From Locusta migratoria (lineage: Eukaryota > Arthropoda > Insecta > Orthoptera > Acrididae), in NCBI GenBank assembly GCA_026315105.1, contig CM048744.1, forward strand, positions 368,851,159 through 368,915,158: DNA of 64,000 nucleotides, in the 5' to 3' direction. Position 1 is the first letter of the stretch. Each line of letters begins with the position of its first letter. The position numbers were made by a program, and so were the translations under genes. Under the pieces are notes generated by a model. That model saw only the letters and a list, made by a program, of their open reading frames with translations, was not told the origin of the DNA and searched no databases. Shown piece by piece: positions 21,290 through 31,903 of the stretch.

Positions 21290-21885
21290 TATATAGTTTC
21301 TGTTTAGCACCAAAAGTGGACAGCAGTTGCCCTACTGCAAGAGCTCATCGCCGTCAGGAAAGCCGAAGTAATGCAGTTGACATTTAGTTCACTTGGATTT
21401 CGGCGTATCCACACAACATGGTGTAAAGAAGAAACTCAGTTCATCGGAACAAGCGGTAAGTTTCCGTTAATCCACAATAATCGTAGTCTGTAATGTCGTC
21501 GGAACACTTGCAAGTCCATGCTATGCAGCCTCGTGTTCAACAGTTAGCACGGAACCACGCGGTCCAAAACAGTAAGCCGGCACCAGAACGCGACTGTCGC
21601 CAGATCTGTCCTGAATTACACAGCGGGCAGGCCTCCGACCTCCAGGCTCTGCGATGCGGGGAGCCCCGACACTTGCCGTCTACCCGTGGTTTCACCGTCC
21701 TTCAACCAGTTTCGACATATGCTCACGACAGCAGCCGTTCAGCTCAGCTGTTTGCCAGATACTCGTTCCAGGTGCCGGATCAAACCACATGTCCTTTGCC
21801 GAAGAAGTTTATACCAGTATATTTGTTGATTTGCCGTCCGTTCGTCGCTCGAATTAGTCCTCATTCGTTTCTTCGCTTACAGAAG
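21290..21885. other. No gene seen
   Basis: A plus-strand frame at 21493-21918 stays open for 141 codons, but I see no domain and the composition is ordinary. I treat it as chance. Confidence 0.35.
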
Positions 21886-22097
21886 ATGACCGCAGACGCA
21901 CAGATAAGCGTCCATTAACATCCGTCCACTGCAGAGGTAGTAAATACGTAACAAGTCACAACCTAATGCGCCAAGGTGCCATATTTCATGCTACTCTTGT
22001 TTATGACGTCATTTCATGAACTATCAGTCGTCTCAAGATAAATAGACGAAGTAGGATTTGGGTTCTGGAGGGTTTCCAATGACTGGACATTGTAATA
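21886..22097 (+). repeat. Unclassified 0.2-kb repeat, copy 1 (uninterrupted)
   Basis: Runs from 'gatgaccgcagacgcac' to 'ctggacattgtaata'. It is about 90 % identical by eye to copy 2, which is split by the LINE at 23507-29223. The intact junction here ('cactgcagag' at 21927-21936 followed by 'gtagtaaatacg') is the empty site of that insertion. Confidence 0.85.
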
Positions 22098-22654
22098 GAT
22101 GGGTCAAACAGACCACATTGAGGTAGTCTACCAAAGGTCGGAAATGCATAACTACGTAATTCATAATTATTCAGCTGATTTAGGTAAGGCCAGGCTATTA
22201 GCTTCAACGAATTTGGATTCGACATTCCACAATGTAATTATTTTTGATAAAGTTTGTCAACGGGTATACGTACTGTTTTAGCGCAAAACTCGACTGTTCC
22301 AAGTGACCGATCAAAGTCACTGCGTTAGAAGGCACCAGATGAAAATCGTCCACTTCTTGAGGCTGAATTTATGTTATTTCTTGTGGTACTTCGGCCTCCT
22401 CCTGGACGGCTATTAATATTCCGCAAGTGACCCGAATTCTCACCACCGTTTGAAATGTGGGCGCAGTAAAGCTCCTGTGTTTTATGAGCGACAATCTGCA
22501 GATTCTCCGTTTCAGAGACCAGGCGACCCAGATACTCAGCCAGTGTCGGCTGCGCGGTCAGATGCGCACTGACTCGACCCACAGTATCTTATCATCCACG
22601 CAAAAGGATGTGTCGCCAACGTCTTCGAGAAAATCCTTAACATCGCGGTATGTT
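22098..22654. other. No gene seen
   Basis: Unassigned sequence. Small frames on both strands lack domains. Confidence 0.4.
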
Positions 22655-22790
22655 GTAAACATTAACAAGGTGTAGGGATCAGCGCAACTGCATAGAAAGC
22701 GGGAGACCCGGGTTCGAATAACGGATGGGTACACATTTTCAGCTTTGCCCATCCGCAGTTGACGTCATATATTCTGTGAATTTGGAACCT
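22655..22790 (+). repeat. tRNA-like SINE, family D fragment
   Basis: Carries 'ggatcagcgcaactgc' and B-box GGTTCGAATAA, then 'gggtacacattttcagc' and 'gttgacgtcatatattct'. It matches the copy at 38755-38868. Confidence 0.8.
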
Positions 22791-22799
22791 TAACTCTTA

Positions 22800-23455
22800 A
22801 GTGAAACTTCAAATTATTTTTCAACATTTTTAACTCGTGTCAATATTCTAACAAAAATCGATGATCAACCATAATTAACAAAAACATATAGAACGAAATA
22901 TTTTTTGTCAGAAAAACAAAATCGAGAAAGCACAAATGGAATAAACAGGATTAGAACGTGTCAGGCAGCGGCAAAAAAAAAGTGCCAGCAGAGGCCGACT
23001 AGTGGCCACATACTAGCCAAATATTTCGGTGAGAGCACTATTCTTTGAGATAATTCGTGATTTGAGGTATCAAAAATACACAAAAATAAAAACCTGTGAT
23101 GCGCGAATTATTAACGATGAACAAACCTTTTTTTAATGTGATTTATATGGTAAAGTACACTGTCACAGCATACAGAAAAATTATGAAAATTTAGTTTTTG
23201 CAAAAACACTTAAGCCCTCCCGAGACCTTACGTCGAGATTTTTCTTTTTTGTGCAAAACCATATAAAGAGGCGCTCTGCAGATAATCGAAACACTGATCG
23301 GAATGTGTCACTGCCTCCCTATTGCCAACCTGATACGCCATTGCCTTGTGGTGAAAAAAATAAAAAAATAGACGCTTGTCAGTTGCGCTGGTGACAGTGC
23401 GTCTCTTACCAGAAGGGTCCTGTGGAGCGGACTCTGTGCGTTTACGAACTGAACA
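22800..23455. other. No gene seen
   Basis: AT-rich unassigned sequence up to the second copy of the 0.2-kb repeat. Confidence 0.4.
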
Positions 23456-23502
23456 ATGACCGCAGATGCACAGATAAGCGTCCATTAGCTGCCGTCCACT
23501 AC

Positions 23503-23506
<4 letters not shown>
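23456..23506 (+). repeat. Unclassified 0.2-kb repeat, copy 2, left part
   Basis: Matches 21886-21936. It ends with the LINE target duplication 'cactacagag' (23497-23506); the right part continues at 29224. Confidence 0.85.

Positions 23507-23546
<40 letters not shown>
23507..23546 (-). repeat. Poly(A) tail of the LINE (T40 on plus strand)
   Basis: Forty uninterrupted T on the plus strand directly next to the target duplication. Read on the minus strand it is the 3' poly(A) tail. Confidence 0.95.
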
Positions 23547-23547
<1 letters not shown>

Positions 23548-23552
23548 TGGTT

Positions 23553-26500
23553 TTAGGGCGCACAACTGCTGTGGTCATTAGCGCCCAACACTGCCCAAAG
23601 TAAAAAAGAACCGGGGTTAGAAATTAAATGGCTTTCGCCATATTTGCACGATGTATAAAAAGTAAAACTGTTAACCGATTGCGGGTCATCAGCTAAAATG
23701 TCAGACAATTCAAATGGGAAACACAGATCATGACGGAGACGGTTAAAAAATGGACATTGCACTAAAAGATGGTTCACAGTAAAAGGTGCATCACAGTGCT
23801 CACATAAGGGAGCAGGACCACCACGTAATAAATGCTGGTGGCTAAAACGGCAGTGGCCAATACGAAGCCGGGCTAGAACAATCTCCTCTCGGCGGGAGGG
23901 TCGAGATGACGTTGACCAGATATCAGGCACAGGTTTAATGGCTCGCAATTTGTTCCCTGACAGGGATGACCAATGTAGATACCAACGGGAGATAATACGC
24001 TGGGAGATACCAGCGCGAAGGTCATCAGAGCTGGTGGAAAAGGTAGATAGCCGAGGAAGGAGAACTGCTTCCTTGGCAGCCATATCCGCAGCCTCATTCC
24101 CCAACACTCCCACATGGCCAGGGACCCACAGAAACGTCACCGTAGTTCCGCTCGTTGAAAGAGAAGTAAGGCAATTGCGGATGCTTTGTACCAGGGGATG
24201 GGCCGGATATAGGATGCGAAGGCTCAACAAAGCACTCAGAGTCCGAGCAAATGACAGTCTTACTGAGCGAGTGGCGCCGGACGTATTGTGTGGCTTGGTA
24301 TAATGCATACAGCTCAGCTGTAAAAATGGAACTCCACTCAGGAAGACGATATTTAAAAGAGACGTTGCCAAGTACAAAAGCACACCCAACACCCTGGTCT
24401 GTCTTTGAGCCATCAGTGTAAATGAACAAATTGTCATCAAATTTAAACCGGAGTGCGTGAAATTCTCTCTGGTAGACGAAACGAGGTGTGGAGTCCTTTG
24501 GAAGAGAATGAAGATCAAAGTTAACACGGACTTCGGGGCTTCGCCACGGTGGAGAGGTGCTCTCTCCAGTCGAGAAGATAGCAGGCATTGTAACGCCAAG
24601 CTGGCCGAGTAGCGAACGCAAGCGTACTCCCGGTGGTAGCAGAGCAGACGGGCGCAGAGTGAAGAGACTGTCAAGTGAGTCGTTAAAAAAAACTGCGTAC
24701 GTCGGGTGTCCTCGCATGGACGACAAACGACTAGCGTAACGGCTAAGCAGGAGTTCCCGACGGTAAGAAAGGGGTAGTTCGGCGGCCTCGGCATAGAGGC
24801 TCTCAACGGGGCTAGTATAAAACGCTCCTGTCGCCAGACGGAGACCGTGGTGGTGGATTGTATTAAGGCGGCGCAGTATGGACGGTCGAGCCGAAGAATA
24901 AACGATGCTACCATAGTCCAGTTTGGACCGAACTATGGTGCGATACAGATGGAGGAGAGTAGACCTGTCAGCTCCCCACGAGGTGCCACTTAACACCCGC
25001 AGCACATTGAGAGAGCGGGTACAGCGAGCTGCCAAACGGGATATGTGGGGAGACCAACTTAACTTCCTGTCGAGAACAAGTCCCAAGAACGTCGTGGTAT
25101 CCACAAATGGAAGTACTATGGGGCCCAGACGAAGGGACGGGGGAACGAACTCCTTCCGCCGCCAGAAGTCCATGCAGACTGTCTTGTCGGCTGAGAATCG
25201 AAAGCCAGTGTCCATACTCCACGCGTGGAGATTGTTTAGGCACCGCTGGAGGCGCCGCTCCAGGAGACCCGTTTGCTCAGAGCTGCTGTAGATCGCGAAG
25301 TCGTCAACAAATAGGGACGCCGACACTCCCAGTGGAAGGTGATCGGCTATAGAATTGATTGCCACTGCAAATAAAACAACGCTCAGGACCGAGCCCTGGG
25401 GGACTCCGTTCTCCTGATTAAAAGTGCTCGATAAAACCGAACCAACACGCACTTTAAAAACACGGTCTGTTAAAAATTCGCGGATAAAAATTGGCAGGCG
25501 ACCCCGAAAACCCCATGTATGCAGAGTGCGGAGGATGCCCATCCTCCAGCAGGTGTCGTATGCCTTTTCCAGATCAAAGAACACCGCTACTGTCTGGCGC
25601 TTCCGTAAAAAGTTATTCATTACTGAGGTAGATAGGGCAACAAGATGATCCACCGCAGAACGGTGCTTGCGAAACCCACATTGGACATTAGACAGGAGAT
25701 GTCGCGTTTCAAGCCACCATACCAGGCGCCCGTGAATCATGCGTTCCATCACCTTGCATATGCTACTGGTGAGGGAAATGGGGCGGTAGCTGGAAGGGAG
25801 ACATTTGTCCTTCCCAGGCTTTGGTATGGGAATGACTATGGCTTCACGCCAGCGTCGCGGAAAGGTGCCTTCTATCCATATGCGGTTGTAGGTGGCCAGT
25901 AGGAAGTGCAAGCTCGTTGGTGAAAGGTGTTGCAGCATCGCCACGTGAATGCCATCTGGTCCTGGAGCGGAGGACCGCGAAGACGAGAGTGCGTGGTGAA
26001 GCTCTCGTACAGTAAACTCGGTATTGTAGCATTCACGGTTCTGAGAGGTAAAGGGCAATGGAGTCGCCTCCACCGTCCGTTTCCTAGCTAGGAAAGCGTC
26101 AGTGTAATGTGAAGAGCTAGAGACCGCTGCAAAATGTCGACCCAGTGCGTTGGCTATTTGTGGAGGATCGACGACGGTGTCAGTTGCGACACACAGACCG
26201 GGAATTGGGGAATGAGCCATAGTGCCCGAAATTTTTCGAAGGTTACCCCAAATGATGGAGGAAGGGGTAGACCTATTAAAAGAGCTCGTGAATGAGCGCC
26301 AACTGGCGCGTTTACAGTCGCGAAAGAGGCGACGACAATAGGCCCGCAGCCGTTTGTATCGGATGCAGTTGTCGAGCGTGGGCCGTTGTTTGAAGATTCT
26401 AAGGGCACGTCGCCGTGCTCGCAGAGCGTCACGGCATTCCGCGGTCCACCACGGGACAAGGGGACGACGTGCGTGGGAAGTCTTGCAGGGGATGGAACAT

Positions 26501-27305
26501 TCCGCGGCTGTCAGAATAACTGTGGTAATGTGTTCCACTTGGTCGTCTATACTAGGATAATGGTAAGTACCAAAATCCGCCAGTGACGTGTAGAGCTCCC
26601 AGTCCGCTTTCGTTAACTGCCAGCGGTGTGGATGCTCAAGGGTGTCAGGCATCATTAGGTGAATTACACACGGAAAATGATCGCTCGAATGTGTGTCTGA
26701 GAGAGCAGACCATTCAAGACGCCGTGCCAGCTGAGCAGTGCAGATAGCTAGATCTATATGGCTGAAAGTATTTGTGGTGTCTGAAAGATAAGTTGGTTCA
26801 CCAGTGTTAAGGCAGATGAGCTGAAGGTGGTTCAGTATATCTGCCAGGAGGGAGCCCCGTGGACATGGTCGTGGGGAGCCCCAAAGGGGGTGGTGGGCAT
26901 TGAACTCTCCCACCAACAAAAACGGACGCGGAAGCTGGTCAATAAGATCTAGGAGATCTGATCTAGTGACGGGAAAAGAGGAAGGAGCGTAAATATTGCA
27001 CAGTGTGAAGACAAATCCAGGAAGGTATATCCGGACAGCAACAGCTTGTATTGGAGTACACAAAGGACCGGTGTACTGTGTACGTCATCCCGAATAAGCA
27101 ACATTACGCCCCCGTGGGCTGGAATTCCTGCCACTGGAGGAAGGTCAAAGCGAACGGTAGTGTAGCGTGGGAAAGTAATTCGAGTACCAGGGAGCAATTT
27201 TGTCTCCTGTAGAGAGAAGATGATTGGATGATATGTTCGCGTTAAAAGCTGCAGTTCTGTCCAATTCGACCGGATACCACGAATGTTCCATTGAAGAATA
27301 TCCAT
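23553..27305 (-). pseudogene. LINE ORF2: endonuclease, RT and RNase H, two frameshifts
   Basis: The start is MDILQWNIRGIRSNW at 27305. An APE-type endonuclease comes first: NIRG, 'SLQETKL' with the catalytic Glu, and 'SDTHSSDHFPC' with the catalytic Asp/His near 26680. The RT follows, with 'YRPISLTSSICKVMERMI', motif A 'FFDLEKAYDTCWR' (about 25570), motif B 'NGVPQGSVLS' and motif C 'FVDDFAIY' (about 25305). RNase H comes next with DGSK (about 24415), 'FTAELYALYQA', 'ICSDS' and 'GNEAADMAAKEA'. A C-terminal Cys/His segment reads 'CEHCDAPFTVNHLLVQC'. The frame breaks once near 27066 (endonuclease) and once near 24240 (RNase H), each consistent with a one-base indel. Otherwise about 1,250 codons are open. 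The protein nicks target DNA and copies the element RNA there. The stop lies about ten bases before the poly(A). Confidence 0.9.
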
Positions 27306-27334
27306 AATGGGATAAAATGAGATGAAGGTGGACA

Positions 27335-28783
27335 TCAGCCCGACGAAGGCGGCGGGCCACAGTGCGAATGTTCGCAAATGGTGGTGTCTGAGACAGGAGG
27401 GTCTTGCTCCATATTCTCAGAGGTTACCACAGCAGCTGCGTGAGTGTGGTCGGCAGCCCCATCTTTGGCTGATGCACCTGGAGAGACTATAGGCTTCCAG
27501 GGGATGCCATCGTCACATTGTGAGGTAGGAGGGGGGAGAGTTTTCCCCCTATTTGATTTCTTGGAGCCCTGGTGAAGCTCTTTGGTTGGCTCAGATGTTT
27601 TGGTAGGGGTGCGGAGGAAATCCTCGCGCGAATGCTCTTTCTTAGACTTTCGCGTCTCTATCTGTGGTTTCACAGCTGAAGATGAAGATGAAGACTTGGA
27701 AGAGGTACTCACACTTTTCGTTGAACGTGACGCCGTTGTCGATGTAGACTGTTTGACAACTACTGTCGTAAACTGTAGGTCACAAGTCTGTGTGGCCATA
27801 TCCCGTGTTGTTGGAGGCGTTGCAACTACAGTACTGTAGTTACCACGCGGCGGGGTCTTGGGCTTACGACTGGCGTACATCTTACGTGCAACTGGTATGG
27901 GAACCTTTTCCTTTACACGGATTTCCTGGATGGCTCGTTCATCGGCAAACACGGGACATTCCCGGGAGGAAGCAGCATGATTCCCGTTACAATTGATGCA
28001 ATGAGGGGACGGTGGTGGACAAATCCCCTCATGGGCCTCTTTACCACAGGTGACACATATGACTGGGTTCTTGCAAGACTGGCTTGTGTGGTTAAATCGA
28101 TGGCACTGATAACACCGAGTAGGGTTAGGGATATAAGGTCGTACTGTGATGACCTCATACCCTGCCTTGATCTTCGGCGGCAGAGCCACTCGGTCGAAGG
28201 TCAGAAACACTGTGCGAGTGGGCACTACAACATTGTTCTCTTTTTTTGTCACCCTGTGTACTGCGACGACGCCTTGAGCTGCCAGATATTCTTTCAGTTC
28301 ATCCTCAGTCAGACCGTCCAAACTGGCCGAGAAGACTACCCCTCGGGAATAATTGAGGGTCGGATGGAGCTCAACACGAACCGGGTAGCTGTGGAGCAGA
28401 GTAGCCTTAAGCAGCCGCTGTGCCTGGGAGCCACTTTCTGTTTCTAACAGTAGTGTTCCATTACGTAGGCGGTTGCAGGTCTTAACTGGGCCGGCAATGG
28501 CATCAACCCCTTTTTGAATAATAAATGGGTTCACCGACGAAAAGGATTGTCCTTCCTCAGTACGGGTCACCACAAGGAACTTTGATGTCTGTAAATTTTT
28601 CTGTTCAGACACACTATTGTCTAGTACATCAATTTCTAAAGACTCTTTACATTTTCTTTTTTTTAGAACCATCGCGGTTGTATCCCCCACGATTGCCAGT
28701 GTCTCCGATGGCACGCTCCTTCCTGCTGGGGGCCCCCAATGGAAGCACACCCGCCTTGGGTGATTGTTCACACCCCAGGTCAC
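27335..28783 (-). CDS. LINE ORF1, gag-like nucleic-acid-binding protein
   Basis: An intact frame of 482 codons. The likelier start is the second methionine, MVLKKRKCK, at 28672, because the first 37 residues look like read-through of the 5' UTR; this would give 445 residues. Residues 65-215 resemble the RNA-binding part of I-type ORF1 proteins. Three zinc knuckles follow at about residues 224-276: CYQCHRFNHTSQSC, CVTCGKEAHEGIC and CINCNGNHAASSREC. The C-terminal 200 residues are Ser/Thr/Lys-rich and probably disordered. In this family the protein coats element RNA to form the retrotransposition particle. It overlaps ORF2 slightly, ORF2 beginning near 27305 in another frame. No stop or frameshift was found. 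Confidence 0.88.
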   Translation of the reverse strand: MTWGVNNHPRRVCFHWGPPAGRSVPSETLAIVGDTTAMVLKKRKCKESLEIDVLDNSVSEQKNLQTSKFLVVTRTEEGQSFSSVNPFIIQKGVDAIAGPVKTCNRLRNGTLLLETESGSQAQRLLKATLLHSYPVRVELHPTLNYSRGVVFSASLDGLTEDELKEYLAAQGVVAVHRVTKKENNVVVPTRTVFLTFDRVALPPKIKAGYEVITVRPYIPNPTRCYQCHRFNHTSQSCKNPVICVTCGKEAHEGICPPPSPHCINCNGNHAASSRECPVFADERAIQEIRVKEKVPIPVARKMYASRKPKTPPRGNYSTVVATPPTTRDMATQTCDLQFTTVVVKQSTSTTASRSTKSVSTSSKSSSSSSAVKPQIETRKSKKEHSREDFLRTPTKTSEPTKELHQGSKKSNRGKTLPPPTSQCDDGIPWKPIVSPGASAKDGAADHTHAAAVVTSENMEQDPPVSDTTICEHSHCGPPPSSG

Positions 28784-29223
28784 ACCTCCCGATCTACAGA
28801 CGGAGGGACCAATCGGCGAATCGGGAAGGTATCAGCGCAGGCAATCGCCCCTCCCCTGGCCTGGCCTTAACCAGGGGGTACGCACGCACCCTACATGCCA
28901 GCCCGGGGCTGGGACTTACGCATTACCCAGTCACCCATATGGGTGGCCTTCAAGTGCGTACAGGGAGGAGGAAGAGAGAAATAGTAGGAGGAGAAGCCTC
29001 AAACGCAGACGCGGAGGCAAAGAAAGAGGTGAAAGAAGACTGTAAAGCCAAAAGGGTCAGAACTTCGGTTCCCCGAAGGATGCACAGACTCGGTCCCCAA
29101 GAGAGGGGAAAAGGACAGTAGAAGAAGCGTCATGTAGCACGGAAAGGAAAGAGTGCTACAAAGGCTGGGGCCCCGTGCTCGCCACGCACGTACTCACCAC
29201 AGAGCGGTTAGTCCCCTGAGGGG
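28673..29223 (-). promoter_or_regulatory. 5' UTR and probable internal promoter of the LINE
   Basis: About 550 bases upstream of the preferred ORF1 start. The 5' tip CCCCTCAGGGG is a short palindrome. LINEs of this group are transcribed from promoters inside the 5' UTR, so a promoter is expected here; no specific element can be pinned down by eye. Confidence 0.5.
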
Positions 29224-29394
29224 CACTACAGAGGTAGTAAATACGTAATAAGTCACAACCTAATGCGTCATGGTGACATATTTCATGCTTCTCTTGTTTA
29301 TGGCGTCATTTCATGAACTATCAGTCGTCTCAAGATAAATAGGCGGATAGGATTTGGTTTCTGGAGAGGTTTCCAATGACTGGACATTGTAATA
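29224..29394 (+). repeat. Unclassified 0.2-kb repeat, copy 2, right part
   Basis: Continues the repeat begun at 23456, matching 21927-22097 ('gtagtaaatacgta' to 'ctggacattgtaata'). Confidence 0.85.
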
Positions 29395-30431
29395 ACGTGT
29401 ACTCTTAGTAGAGCTGCAATATTGTATTTCATTGCAAAGAACTGTATGCTAGAGAGTAGCCATGGTACAGAAACAAAATTAGTAAACTTCTTAATAATCT
29501 AAGTATTTTCCAAAATAGTAACAAAGCAAATCGTACCACGAAGATTGGCAAATAGTGACCGAAAACCGTATGGCAGTCAGGTAGTGCGTGAACTTTCGAT
29601 AACTTTTTAAGCATTATCAGAGAAGCATTCACAAACAAATTTTTCGCTGTGCGTGAAAGCAGTGAACGGAAAAAAAATTGTTCACATAAGCTGACTAGAA
29701 AGGAACCTTGATTCGTTTACACAGGAACATCAAGAAATATTGCTGTCAGATATTTTAATACACGACTGACATTGTAATTACTAATATTGGTGTTGAAAAG
29801 CAGCTCAAACCTCTAAAGTACAATGTAGCTCCAAGTTCCGACAATCTAAAGGGTCATTGGGTTTCTACACAGAATCGCCACCGGATTTTATTGTCCTCTT
29901 TTTCATAATTTACCGTGGATACCTTCAGCAAGAAATTGATCCTAGTGTTTTGAAAACAAGTCACGCTCATCTATAAGGAACAGACGAATTAGAAGATACC
30001 TGGGAAAAACGGAGTAAACTTAATTATTTTAGTAGTAATAACGATGACTATACATTTAACCCACTGAGACAAGACAGTCAATTCCTACATCCACACATGT
30101 TTGTAGTTAGCTACAGGACCATGATTTCTCAGGTACACCCCTCTTCATCCGAAACATACCCATGGCCATGTGTGTCTAAGAGTTGCAAAAAATGTGGGAA
30201 TCGCTTAGGAAGAAATCGGCACCGTATGGAGCATCAGTAATGGCTTTTCAGCCTTGATAAAATGTATGAGAGTTTTATCTTGATACAAAATGTCTTTTTT
30301 GGTAGCTTTGATAACTTGCAGGTGTTTGACCCACAGAACCCCCCCCCCCCTCTAGCTACGCACATGCCAAAATATAATTTTGAAGGGTTATCATTATACC
30401 CCCCCCCCCCAAAGGTCTTCAATTGTTAACT
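29395..30431. other. No gene seen; two C12 tracts
   Basis: AT-rich unassigned sequence. Near the right end two runs of twelve C (30339-30350 and 30399-30410) are 48 bases apart. Confidence 0.4.
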
Positions 30432-30903
30432 AAAGAATTTAGGAAATACAGCAACCAGTCGCTTTTTTTTTACGAATTTATTCACCACGAGCGGTTTCGA
30501 ACTGCATGGCATTTCATCATCAGGTGGTATACATTTTTATTGGTTGTTCATAAAGATGTGGAACTCGTTTGGATTTGGTTCACTCTGCTGCTTGATGTGG
30601 AAAGCGAGTGCTGTGTTTAAGTGTGTATTGTGAAGAACTTTTGAGCACTTCAAAACATCTGAAATGCCTGAAAAAGGAACAAAAGCACCAACCATCAAGC
30701 AGCAGAGTGAACCAACTCCAAACGAGTTCCACAGCGTTATGAACAATCGATAAAAACATATACCACCTGATGCACTGCCAGGCAGTTCGAGACCCGTAGT
30801 GATGAATAAATACGTAAACAAAACACGACAGGTCGCTGTATTTCCTGATTCTTTTAATCAACACAGTCGCGGGTTCCTCACTTCCAGAATGGATACAAGT
30901 TTT
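30432..30903. mobile_element. Fold-back element with 11-bp direct repeats
   Basis: Two arms of roughly 200 bp are inverted copies: 'aggaaatacagc' at the left and 'gctgtatttcct' at the right, and 'caccaggtgg'-type and 'gctgcttgatg' blocks mirror likewise. A loop of about 90 bp separates them. The direct repeat 'aattgttaact' at 30421-30431 and 30904-30914 looks like a target duplication. No convincing protein is encoded. The open frames at 30423-30864 are mirror images of each other. Confidence 0.8.
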
Positions 30904-30914
30904 AATTGTTAACT

Positions 30915-31137
30915 TTTTTTAGAGGACACGTTTATTGAACGTCTTTCCATTAAATGGCATTTCTTACTGCATCCTTTAATACTGACCATTCGTCCAGGAA
31001 TATGTGGTGTATTTGATAAACAGTAATGGTCCTGGTCGCCAGTAACAACCGTCTGATCAGTTCAGAAATTAGCTTCTCATTTGACCTTACCGACATTGCA
31101 GGTTTTAGAGGCAATCTGATTAATATGCTTCAAAAGT
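30915..31137. other. No gene seen
   Basis: Short unassigned stretch between two fold-back elements. Confidence 0.4.
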
Positions 31138-31438
31138 GAATACGCCAAGATCGCGAAATATTTAATGACGACCGGTTTAGGAGAATGTGCCACCATCATC
31201 TTGTCATACTACATTTAATAAGTTGGTCATCTTATTGAAAAAATGGAGACAATAAGTGCAACATGGCACTTACTCTCTGTGTAAAATATATAAATTAACA
31301 TCACAGTTTTCAAGATATCTTGGAAATTGATGTGATAATTTTACATGTGTATATTTTACATGTAGACTAAGTGCTTTGTTGCACTTATTATTTTGCCTCC
31401 ATTTTTTTAAAATAAAATGACCAACTTATTAAATGTAG

Positions 31439-31577
31439 AAAGCTTCTGTGAAGTTTGGAAAGTAGGAGGTGCCGCGGTAGAGTAGCCGAGCGGTCTAAAG
31501 CGTCTCGCAGCGGAGCGCGCGGTTGCTCGCTGTGGAGTTTCGAGTCCTCCCTGGGGCGTGTGTGTGTGTGTATGTGT

Positions 31578-31620
<43 letters not shown>

Positions 31621-31903
31621 CCTTAGGTTAGTTTACCTAGGTTTAAGTAGTTTGTAAGCTACGGACTGATGACTACGCAGATTGGTCCGATAGGTTTACA
31701 AACATTTGAAAGTAGGAGGCGAGCTACTGGCGGAAGTTGTGAGGCGGCATCGTGGGTCGTGTCGGGATAACTCAGTCGGTAGAGCGCTTGCCCGCGAAAG
31801 GCAAAGATCCCAGGTTCGAATCCCGGTTCAGGCACACAATTTTAATCTGCCAGGAAGTTTCATATCAGCACACACTCCGCTGCAGAGTGAACAGTTTCAG
31901 TCT
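31439..31903 (+). repeat. Family C SINE, itself split by a family B SINE
   Basis: Starts 'aaagcttctgtgaag' and carries the tRNA-like block with an A-box-like 'aactcagtcggtagagcg' and a canonical B-box GGTTCGAATCC, then the tail 'ctgccaggaag...ctgcagagtga'. The 14-bp flanking duplication (one mismatch) is at 31425-31438 and 31904-31917. It is interrupted at 31470-31708. Confidence 0.85.
31470..31708 (+). repeat. SINE, family B, with expanded (GT)n and perfect TSD
   Basis: Full head 'gccgcggtagagtagccg', (GT)n at 31558-31619, body 'ctacggactgatgactacg' and end 'acaaacatttg'. The perfect 11-bp duplication 'aaagtaggagg' lies at 31459-31469 and 31709-31719. It is the youngest of three nested insertions here. 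Confidence 0.92.

Larger units (their letters stand above)
23507..29223 (-). mobile_element. Full-length I-clade LINE with 10-bp TSD
   Basis: A 5,717-bp element in minus orientation. It starts at 29223 with CCCCTCAGGGGACTAACC, has a 5' UTR of about 0.44-0.55 kb, ORF1 (gag-like), ORF2 (endonuclease, RT, RNase H), a 3' UTR of about ten bases and an A40 tail (T40 at 23507-23546). The target 'cactacagag' is duplicated perfectly at 23497-23506 and 29224-29233, and the paralogous empty site lies at 21927. The complete 5' end, long pure tail and perfect duplication suggest a recent insertion. The three-domain ORF2 with C-terminal RNase H places it in the I superfamily. The exact family cannot be named without a search. 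Confidence 0.92.

Noticed and set aside
21493..21918. A 141-codon plus-strand frame as a host gene
   Set aside because: No domain, no codon pattern that I can judge, and its end runs into the 0.2-kb repeat.
23228..23578. A lysine-rich 116-codon minus-strand frame
   Set aside because: The lysine run is the translated poly(A) tail of the LINE.
23938..26586. Long plus-strand frames over the LINE (for example 24923-25291)
   Set aside because: They are antisense shadows of ORF2, whose minus-strand reading has clear RT and RNase H motifs.
27977..29121. Plus-strand frames of 156-198 codons over ORF1 and the LINE 5' UTR
   Set aside because: Antisense to ORF1 or the 5' UTR, with no domain.
30423..30864. 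Frames resembling each other on both strands
   Set aside because: Mirror images caused by the palindrome, not two genes.
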